In this document: positions 6,615 to 12,108 of the stretch, in pieces
Position numbering within the stretch: position 1 is the first letter of the stretch
Layout of the letters: every line of letters starts with the position of its first letter
Assembly: GCA_043719555.1 (NCBI GenBank)
Contig: JAYSTR010000081.1
Coordinates: forward strand, 1 to 12,108
Direction of reading: 5' to 3'
From: UBA4416 sp043719555
GTDB lineage: Bacteria; Bacteroidota; Bacteroidia; B-17B0; Aurantibacillaceae
DNA: 12,108 bases
Translations under genes and position numbers: made by a program
Notes under the pieces: generated by a model
What the model was told of the DNA's origin: nothing
Database searches by the model: none
What the model saw: the letters and a program-made list of their open reading frames with translations, nothing else

Positions 6615-7430
6615 TTAATATTGTTCAGATTCATTCGGGAAATCATTGCTTTTTACGTCCTTAATATATTGATGAAAAGCGCCAGTCATACTATCATACA
6701 AATTCAAATAACGACGTAAAAATCGCGGACTAAACTCATGCGTCATTCCAATCATATCGTGTGTTACTAAAACTTGTCCATCAACACCGCCACCTGCACC
6801 AATACCAATGACTGGTATTGAAATACTTTTTGCAACTTCTGTAGCTAATTTTGCAGGAATTTTTTCTAAAACCAATGCAAAACAACCACTTTCTTCTAAT
6901 ATTTTAGCATCCTCCAATAATCGAATAGCTTCTTCCTCTTCTTTGGCTCTTACCGTATAAGTTCCAAATTTATAAATAGATTGGGGTGTTAATCCTAAAT
7001 GCCCCATTACTGGAATACCGGCAGTTAAAATTCGTTCAATAGAATCCTTTACTTCTCTCCCTCCTTCTAATTTAATAGCGTGGCCGCCACTTTCTTTCAT
7101 TATTTTTATGGCAGAAGTTAGCGCCTCCTTAGAGTTTCCTTGATAAGAGCCAAAAGGCATATCTACTACAACTAAGGCTCTGTCAACTCCTCTTACAACC
7201 GAAGAAGCGTGATAAATCATATGATCTAAGGTAATTGGAAGCGTAGTTTCAAAACCAGCCATTACATTACTTGCGCTATCTCCTACTAAAATAACGTCAA
7301 TTCCTGCATGGTCAATAATTTTGGCCATTGTATAATCATAAGCCGTTAACATCGAGATTTTCTCTCCACGGCGCTTCATTTCCTGTAACTGATGGGTTGT
7401 AACTTTTTTTACTTCTTTATGTACTGACAT
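6615..7430 (-). CDS. panB: 3-methyl-2-oxobutanoate hydroxymethyltransferase (ketopantoate hydroxymethyltransferase)
   Basis: A 271-residue cytoplasmic enzyme that transfers a hydroxymethyl group from 5,10-methylene-tetrahydrofolate to 2-oxoisovalerate to give ketopantoate, the committed step toward pantothenate and CoA. The TIM-barrel motifs are all present: MLTAYDYTMAKIIDHAGIDVILVGDS (metal ligand D51), VVVDMPFGSYQ (metal ligand D90), AIKLEGG (K120, E122), GIPVMGHLGLTPQS (139-151), ALVLEKIP (catalytic-type E189) and PVIGIGAGGGVDGQVLV (206-222). Length and residue order match the family, with no truncation. No panC or panD is adjacent, so the pathway is dispersed. Upstream DNA is shared with a divergent lipoprotein gene. 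I saw no convincing TAnnTTTG box for panB. Confidence 0.97.
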   Translation of the reverse strand: MSVHKEVKKVTTHQLQEMKRRGEKISMLTAYDYTMAKIIDHAGIDVILVGDSASNVMAGFETTLPITLDHMIYHASSVVRGVDRALVVVDMPFGSYQGNSKEALTSAIKIMKESGGHAIKLEGGREVKDSIERILTAGIPVMGHLGLTPQSIYKFGTYTVRAKEEEEAIRLLEDAKILEESGCFALVLEKIPAKLATEVAKSISIPVIGIGAGGGVDGQVLVTHDMIGMTHEFSPRFLRRYLNLYDSMTGAFHQYIKDVKSNDFPNESEQY

Positions 7431-7503
7431 GGTTAATTGATTAGTGGATAGTGCAGAGTGATTAATGTAATTTGTAAAGTAAAATTAATCATTTATTTGT
7501 TAT

Positions 7504-7531
7504 TTGATTTACGTAATATTTACTAAATTTG
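7504..7531 (+). promoter_or_regulatory. Promoter of the DUF4249-like lipoprotein gene
   Basis: TTG (7504-7506), a 17-base spacer and TAAATTTG (7524-7531), an exact -7 box. Transcription would start near 7537, leaving about 12 leader bases before ATG 7549 and excluding the in-frame ATG at 7504. Confidence 0.65.
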
Positions 7532-7548
7532 AAGCTTATTCTAAAAAA

Positions 7549-8664
7549 ATGAAACGTACATTATTATATATTTTTATTGCATTTGCAGCAATTGGTGGCT
7601 TATATTCTTGTAAAAATAAATTAGAAGTTTTTGCGCCAGGAGAAGAGTCTGTATCTGTTTATGGAATATTAAATCCAAGTGAAACAACTCAAAATATCCG
7701 TATCAATAAGGTTTATTTAACCGATGGTGATGCTTTAGTTGCTGGACAAGATGCAAGTCAAATTAATTACGGGGCTGGAGAGTTAGAAGTTTCTTTAGAA
7801 CGTTTTTTAACAGGTTCTACAACCCCAACCTTAACAACAGTAGGTAATACAACTAGAAAAAAAATCACTTTAACAGAAACAGTTGTTACAACTCAATCGG
7901 GTTCGTTTTCTCAAGAACAACGTATATGGCAAACAAGCGATAAGTTATTTACGGATGGTGATTATAAAATTAGCATCAAAAATATTAAAACTGGCAAAAC
8001 ATGGAATTCTCAAACATCTTCTCTAGATAGTATAAAATCTGGCTTTTTCCCTCTAGTAAAAGCGCCAGCTTATCCAACTCATGGACACTATCCTTTTACT
8101 CCGACCAATAATGATCAAAACAAATACCTTAATTATTATGATGTAAGTAAAACAACTGAATTAAAATTTAATTCAGTAAAAAATGCGAGAGTTTATTCAT
8201 TAAATATTCGTTTTCATTATAAAGACTCAACTTCAACAGGAATAGATAGTAGTAAATTTGTGGATTTTATTTTACCAGAAATTAAATCAACCAAATTAGA
8301 CGGTACAGAATTAATGAGTTTTAAATTTTCTAACGCAGAATTTTATACGAACATTGGTTCTAAATTATCACAAATTCAGACTCCAGCAAATTTAATCCAC
8401 AGAAGATCAAATTACATAGAATTTATCGTGTATGCAGGATCCGAAGTATTAAATGATTTTATTTCAGTGAATGCGCCATCTAACACAATTGCCCAAGATA
8501 AACCATTATTCTCTAATATTACAGGTGGAGTTGGTGTTTTTGCTTGTAAATCAAAATATTCTATCACTAGAGATTTATGGGATCAATTTATCAATGAAAT
8601 TGCATGTAATCCAGCAACAAAACCTCACTTATTTATCAAATATGACAAAACTCTTTGTCTATAA
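7549..8664 (+). CDS. Surface/periplasmic lipoprotein, DUF4249-like
   Basis: A 371-residue protein starting MKRTLLYIFIAF with lipobox LYSC (Cys21), so an exported lipoprotein. The mature N-terminus reads SVSVYGILNPSETTQNIRINKVYLTDGDAL, a strand-rich pattern that resembles, from memory, the DUF4249 family of Bacteroidota lipoproteins often encoded beside TonB-dependent receptors. The remainder is strand-rich and polar, with many Thr/Ser, and ends with GGVGVFACKSKY and a tail holding two more cysteines (IACNP, TLCL). The start follows the promoter at 7504-7531 and gives a proper lipoprotein signal; an upstream in-frame ATG (7504) would add 15 residues ahead of it. It is a single-gene unit with its own promoter and terminator and no TonB receptor nearby. 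Export is well supported; the family name is tentative and the function unknown. Confidence 0.75.
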   Translation: MKRTLLYIFIAFAAIGGLYSCKNKLEVFAPGEESVSVYGILNPSETTQNIRINKVYLTDGDALVAGQDASQINYGAGELEVSLERFLTGSTTPTLTTVGNTTRKKITLTETVVTTQSGSFSQEQRIWQTSDKLFTDGDYKISIKNIKTGKTWNSQTSSLDSIKSGFFPLVKAPAYPTHGHYPFTPTNNDQNKYLNYYDVSKTTELKFNSVKNARVYSLNIRFHYKDSTSTGIDSSKFVDFILPEIKSTKLDGTELMSFKFSNAEFYTNIGSKLSQIQTPANLIHRRSNYIEFIVYAGSEVLNDFISVNAPSNTIAQDKPLFSNITGGVGVFACKSKYSITRDLWDQFINEIACNPATKPHLFIKYDKTLCL

Positions 8665-8686
8665 CCTCTGACAAAAAATAGATTTT

Positions 8687-8730
8687 AAAATCCCTTTAAA
8701 TGACAATTTAAAGGGATTTTTCGTTTTTTA
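8687..8730 (+). terminator. Rho-independent terminator after the lipoprotein gene
   Basis: A perfect 15-bp stem (8687-8701 with 8706-8720, core ATCCCTTTAAAT) with a GACA loop, followed by a T-rich tail. It begins 22 bases after the stop codon. Confidence 0.9.
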
Positions 8731-8782
8731 TGTCAGCATGGCACAAAAAACAGATTTTATTCGCAATGGCACAAACATTGAC
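8731..8782 (+). promoter_or_regulatory. Two TGGCAC elements in the dnaK upstream region
   Basis: The sequence ATGGCACAAA occurs twice, with TGGCAC at 8739-8744 and 8767-8772, 28 bases apart. The second copy is followed at a five-base spacing by TTGA, giving TGGCAC-N5-TTGA. This resembles a sigma-54 -24/-12 promoter (TGGCAC-N5-TTGC) with one mismatch in the -12 element. The first copy is preceded by TGTCA. No TAnnTTTG box lies between the preceding terminator and dnaK, so these repeats may be a stress promoter or an operator. The role is inference. Confidence 0.35.
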
Positions 8783-8828
8783 TACAGTAAAGCGTATTTA
8801 ACACAAAAACAATTAAAAAATAAATAAA

Positions 8829-10733
8829 ATGGGAAAAATTATAGGAATAGATTTAGGAACAACTAATAGCTGCGTAGCGGTTATGGAAGGAAATGAAGCT
8901 GTTGTTATTGCGAATAACGAAGGTAAAAGAACAACTCCATCTGTAGTTGCATTTGTAGAAGGCGGTGAGCGTAAAGTAGGAGATCCTGCAAAACGTCAGG
9001 CAATTACAAATCCTACAAAAACAGTTTCTTCAATTAAGCGTTTTATGGGTTCATCTTTTGACGAATCTAGTAAAGAAATACCTCGTATGACTTACAAAGT
9101 TATTAAAGGTGATAATGGTACTCCAAGAGTATCTATTGATGACAGAAATTACTCTGCTCAAGAAATTTCAGCTATCATTTTACAAAAAATGAAAAAAACG
9201 GCTGAAGACTTTTTAGGAACTACAGTTGATGAAGCGGTTATTACTGTACCTGCGTACTTTAATGATGCTCAACGTCAGGCTACTAAAGAGGCTGGTGAAA
9301 TCGCTGGTTTAAAAGTAAAACGTATTATTAACGAACCAACTGCTGCTGCCCTTGCTTATGGTATGGACAAAAAAGGCAAAGATATGAAAATTGTTGTTTT
9401 TGACTGTGGTGGTGGAACTCATGACGTATCGGTTTTAGAATTAGGTGACGGCGTATTTGAAGTAAAATCTACTGATGGAGATACTCACCTAGGTGGTGAT
9501 GACTTTGACCAAGTAATTATTGATTGGTTAGCAGACGAATTTAAAAACGACGAAGGTATTGACTTACGTAAAGATCCAATGGCTTTACAACGTTTAAAAG
9601 AAGCTGCTGAAAAAGCTAAAGTTGAATTATCAAGCACTACAACATCTGAAATTAACTTGCCATACATTATGCCAGTAAATGGTATTCCTAAGCACTTAGT
9701 TAAAACTTTAACTCGTGCTAAGTTTGAACAAATGGCTGATAGCTTAATCAAAAGAACAATAGAGCCATGTAAATCAGCTTTAAAAAATGCAGGTTTATCT
9801 ACATCTGATATTGATGAAATTATATTAGTAGGTGGTTCTACTCGTATTCCAGCAATACAAGAAGCAGTTGAAAAATTCTTCGGAAAAACTCCAAGTAAAG
9901 GTGTTAACCCTGATGAAGTAGTTGCTTTAGGAGCTGCTATCCAAGGTGGTGTATTAACTGGAGAAGTAAAAGATGTATTATTATTAGATGTAACACCTTT
10001 ATCATTAGGTATTGAAACTTACGGTGGTGTGTTCACTAAATTAATCGAATCTAATACAACCATTCCTTCTAAAAAAACGGAAACTTTCTCTACAGCGAGC
10101 GATAACCAACCAAGTGTACAATTACACGTATTACAAGGTGAGCGTCCGATGGCAAAAGATAACAGAACAATTGGACAATTTAACTTAGATGGTATTATGC
10201 CAGCACCACGCGGTGTACCTCAAGTTGAAGTAACGTTTGATATTGATGCTAATGGTATCTTATCTGTATCGGCTAAAGATAAAGCAACTGGTAAAGCTCA
10301 AAACATTCGTATCGAGGCTTCTTCTGGATTAAGTAAAGAAGAAATTGAGAAAATGAAACGTGAAGCTGAAATGAATGCTGATGCTGATAAAAAAGCTAAA
10401 GATGAGGCTGATAAAATTAATACTGCTGACGGATTAATTTTCCAATCAGAAAAACAATTAAAAGAATACGGCGAAAAAATTCCTGCTGATAAAAAAGCAA
10501 CTATTGAAAGTGCCTTAGCAGCTTTAAAAACTGCTCATGATACAAGAGATATTGCTGCAATTGATTTAGCAACTACTAACATGAACGCTGCATGGGAAGC
10601 TGCATCTACAGAAATGTACGCTGCAATGAACGAGCAACAAGCTGGTGGCGCTAATGCTAACGCAGGAACAGAAAACGCAAGTACAGCAGCTAACGATAAT
10701 GTACAAGATGTTAATTACGAAGAAGTAAAATAA
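8829..10733 (+). CDS. dnaK: Molecular chaperone DnaK (Hsp70)
   Basis: A complete 634-residue Hsp70, standard length. The ATPase domain (about 1-380) carries IGIDLGTTNSCVAV (5-18), INEPTAAALAYG (167-178), signature 2 in the form VVFDCGGGTHDVSVLEL (189-205) and signature 3 IILVGGSTRIPAIQEAV (331-347). The interdomain linker is KDVLLLDVTP (381-390). The substrate-binding beta domain runs from about 391 to 500, followed by the helical lid and a flexible Ala/Asn/Gly-rich tail ending YEEVK. DnaK binds exposed hydrophobic peptides in the cytoplasm in an ATP cycle driven by DnaJ and GrpE; neither gene is adjacent. The gene stands alone between two hairpin terminators. The A-rich leader has no Shine-Dalgarno sequence, normal for this phylum. 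Signature 2 has Cys and His where many DnaKs have Leu and Phe. Confidence 0.98.
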   Translation: MGKIIGIDLGTTNSCVAVMEGNEAVVIANNEGKRTTPSVVAFVEGGERKVGDPAKRQAITNPTKTVSSIKRFMGSSFDESSKEIPRMTYKVIKGDNGTPRVSIDDRNYSAQEISAIILQKMKKTAEDFLGTTVDEAVITVPAYFNDAQRQATKEAGEIAGLKVKRIINEPTAAALAYGMDKKGKDMKIVVFDCGGGTHDVSVLELGDGVFEVKSTDGDTHLGGDDFDQVIIDWLADEFKNDEGIDLRKDPMALQRLKEAAEKAKVELSSTTTSEINLPYIMPVNGIPKHLVKTLTRAKFEQMADSLIKRTIEPCKSALKNAGLSTSDIDEIILVGGSTRIPAIQEAVEKFFGKTPSKGVNPDEVVALGAAIQGGVLTGEVKDVLLLDVTPLSLGIETYGGVFTKLIESNTTIPSKKTETFSTASDNQPSVQLHVLQGERPMAKDNRTIGQFNLDGIMPAPRGVPQVEVTFDIDANGILSVSAKDKATGKAQNIRIEASSGLSKEEIEKMKREAEMNADADKKAKDEADKINTADGLIFQSEKQLKEYGEKIPADKKATIESALAALKTAHDTRDIAAIDLATTNMNAAWEAASTEMYAAMNEQQAGGANANAGTENASTAANDNVQDVNYEEVK

Positions 10734-10751
10734 TTTTTCGTTAAACAATTT

Positions 10752-10789
10752 AAAAACGCTCATCTAATTAGTTAGATGAGCGTTTTTTT
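10752..10789 (+). terminator. Rho-independent terminator after dnaK
   Basis: CGCTCATCTAA (10757-10767) pairs perfectly with TTAGATGAGCG (10772-10782) across a TTAG loop. It is extended by an A-run (10752-10756) opposite a seven-T run (10783-10789). It starts 18 bases after the dnaK stop. Confidence 0.93.
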
Positions 10790-10823
10790 ATGAATTAAAT
10801 TATTACAACCATATATAAAATAG

Positions 10824-10831
10824 TAACTTTA
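10824..10831 (+). promoter_or_regulatory. Possible -7 element of rnpB
   Basis: TAACTTTA differs from TAnnTTTG at the last base only and sits 5 bases before the expected 5' end of the RNase P RNA. No clear -33 TTG is seen upstream. Confidence 0.35.
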
Positions 10832-10836
10832 CAAAA

Positions 10837-11197
10837 AACAGGTTTGTTTCATCGCTCTTAATTTTAAGGGAGGAAAGTCCGGGCAACGCAGAGCAATATG
10901 CCGCTTGAAAGGGTGGGTACAGTTTTAGGAATAAAATTGTAACAGATAGTGTCACAGAAAACCAGGTAGCCTAACGTAAGTTGGGTGATAGTGAAAATGT
11001 GAGGTAAGAGCTCACATGTTTAGTTGGTAACAATTAAATAGGATAAACCTCTTATGTTGTAAGGTCATGTATACCTTGATTTTGTAGCGGCTCGCTGCAA
11101 TAACGAAAGTTATATCAAGGAGGGTAGACTGCATAGATAAATGATGAAAATTATGCTTAGGCATTTTACAGAACTCGGCTTATAAAACCTGTTTTTT
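10837..11197 (+). ncRNA. rnpB: RNase P RNA (bacterial class A-like)
   Basis: The catalytic RNA of RNase P, which removes 5' leaders from pre-tRNAs. The universal 5' block GGAGGAAAGTCCGGGC is at 10869-10884. Further class A landmarks follow in order: AGTGTCACAGAAAA (about 10949-10962), GTGAAAATGTGAGGTAAGAG (from about 10991), AGATAAATGAT near 11134-11144 and the closing block ACAGAACTCGGCTTAT (11168-11183). The ends pair as helix P1: AACAGGTTT (10837-10845) with AAACCTGTT (11185-11193). P1 extends into an A-run/T-run pairing, so the 3' side also works as the terminator. The length, about 360 bases, is normal. In the 3' half of helix P4 the sequence is CTCGG where CCCGG is common, giving a G-U pair with CCGGG. 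Exact ends are estimated from P1. Confidence 0.95.
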
Positions 11198-11257
11198 TAA
11201 TAAAATTATTTTTATAGTATCAAAAATTAACTATTATTGATTATCTTAGTTAAACCT

Positions 11258-12108
11258 ATGAAGCACTTATATATTTTTTGTTTTTTATTTTTTGCATTTA
11301 CAATACAATCGCAAACTAAAGTTAGTCCTAAACTTTACGCGAAAGATTTAAAAAACGCAACTATTTATTTTGAAACAGAAGACTATTTAAACGCCATTAA
11401 TGCGTACAAGCGCGTTTTAGATATTGATCCTACCAACGAAAAAGCCAATTTAAACACCGTTATTAGTCGTATTAAAATGAATCAACCTATTGATTCGTGT
11501 TATACCTATTTAGTTAAAATTAAAAACAGTAAGCTACCTGAAACACAATTTTATTTCGGGAAAATTTACCATTTAAGCTCTAATTTTGATGAAGCTATTG
11601 TGTGTTTTAATAAATATAAAGCGATTCCTGTTAAACAACGTTCGATTTCAGATGCAGAAGTTAATTATCAGATTTCGTGTGCTAATAATGCCAAAGAATT
11701 TTTAATTAACCCTCATCGCGCTCTAATTAAAAATTTAGGGAATGTGGTTAATTCTAAATACCACGATTACGTTCCTTTAATTACGCCAGATGAAAACATT
11801 ATGTATTTTACATCTCGTAGACCAAATGGTACTGATAATTTAGCCGATGAGTATGGCAATTATTTTGAAGACATTTACGTGACTACAAAAAACGAAAAAA
11901 ACACATGGAGTGAACCAAAAAACATTGGTTCACCGATAAATACAAAAACTCACGATGCTTGTGTGGCGTTGAGTTTTGATGGTAATCAATTAATGATTTA
12001 TCGTACATCGCCTGATATTGTGAGTGGCGATTTATATGTAACCCGCACTGATTATGAAGGATGGGCAGTACCGAAAAAAATGGGTCCAGAAATTAACTCT
12101 CCTTTTGT
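11258..12108 (+). CDS. TPR-PD40 exported protein, N-terminal part (3' end cut off)
   Basis: I translated 283 codons from ATG 11258 to the window edge, with no stop. The N-terminus is a Sec signal (MKHLYIFCFLFFAFTIQSQ) ending in the Gln-Ser-Gln pattern common in this phylum, with no lipobox. Residues about 28-66 form a TPR (NATIYFETEDYLNAINAYKR, then DPTNEKANLN), with a second helical pair at about 94-121 (FDEAIVCFNKYKAI). From about 160 the protein turns to WD40-like PD40 beta-propeller blades: YVPLITPDENIMYFTSRR (171-188) and ACVALSFDGNQLMIYRT (234-250). In Bacteroidota, TPR plus PD40 usually precedes a C-terminal OmpA-like peptidoglycan-binding domain, as in the type IX-associated PorE and its many relatives. 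That domain would lie beyond the window, so the identity stays open. It has its own start 60 bases after rnpB, with only a weak TATCTTAG -7-like box. Confidence 0.85.
   Translation, partial: MKHLYIFCFLFFAFTIQSQTKVSPKLYAKDLKNATIYFETEDYLNAINAYKRVLDIDPTNEKANLNTVISRIKMNQPIDSCYTYLVKIKNSKLPETQFYFGKIYHLSSNFDEAIVCFNKYKAIPVKQRSISDAEVNYQISCANNAKEFLINPHRALIKNLGNVVNSKYHDYVPLITPDENIMYFTSRRPNGTDNLADEYGNYFEDIYVTTKNEKNTWSEPKNIGSPINTKTHDACVALSFDGNQLMIYRTSPDIVSGDLYVTRTDYEGWAVPKKMGPEINSPF

Noticed and set aside
8471..8671. Plus-strand open frame overlapping the end of the DUF4249-like gene
   Set aside because: Out of frame with the lipoprotein, no leader or domain, and it ends at about the same place by chance.
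9485..9751. Antisense open frame within dnaK
   Set aside because: Opposite a conserved ATPase-domain segment; long antisense frames are common over dnaK.
10566..10763. Antisense frame at the dnaK 3' end
   Set aside because: Cysteine-rich translation is the expected mirror of the Ala/Asn-rich DnaK tail, and it overlaps the terminator.
1..12108. Search for CRISPR, IS elements, tRNA/rRNA, toxin-antitoxin, defence or retron-like modules
   Set aside because: No repeat-spacer array, transposase, terminal repeats, reverse transcriptase, nuclease or paired small ORFs seen; the only structured RNA is RNase P.

Overview
The window looks like ordinary chromosomal DNA of an AT-rich member of the Bacteroidota, probably near the Flavobacteriia/Sphingobacteriia. 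Four signs point there. Promoters match the Bacteroidota consensus (TTG, about 17-20 bases, TAnnTTTG). Start codons lack Shine-Dalgarno sequences and follow A-rich leaders. Lipoproteins carry xxSC lipoboxes. Several gene families are typical of the phylum: a GldI-like peptidyl-prolyl isomerase, a DUF4249-like lipoprotein and a TPR-PD40 surface protein. The order cannot be fixed from the sequence alone.

Layout. At 1-1644 (minus strand) a compact operon reads tatA, a GldI-like FKBP lipoprotein, then a second FKBP lipoprotein cut by the window edge. Its promoter lies so close to the tatA start that the message may be leaderless. Divergently, 1836-2945 encodes a membrane fatty-acid desaturase with its own promoter and terminator, followed by an unrecognised small secreted protein (3114-3572). 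On the minus strand, murI (glutamate racemase) and a SAM-dependent methyltransferase form a two-gene unit (3700-5341). Divergent from murI is a second, paralogous desaturase (5424-6539), which converges on panB (6615-7430) across a shared hairpin terminator. Divergent from panB is a single-gene lipoprotein unit (7549-8664), then dnaK (8829-10733) with an unusual upstream region, the RNase P RNA gene (about 10837-11197), and the start of a TPR-PD40 protein that runs off the right edge (11258-12108).

How the genes work together. Most of the content is envelope biology and housekeeping: protein export and extracytoplasmic folding (tatA and two FKBP lipoproteins), membrane lipid unsaturation (two desaturases), peptidoglycan precursor supply (murI), pantothenate/CoA synthesis (panB), chaperoning (dnaK) and tRNA 5' processing (rnpB). 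Transcription units are short and usually end in long perfect hairpins.

I found no mobile element, CRISPR array, tRNA, rRNA, defence cluster or biosynthetic cluster, and no strong case for an undescribed multi-gene system. The points most worth a second look are the two TGGCAC elements upstream of dnaK where no housekeeping promoter is visible, the probably leaderless tatA operon with paired FKBP lipoproteins, and the two desaturase paralogues flanking murI. Every stretch longer than about 300 bases holds a gene.
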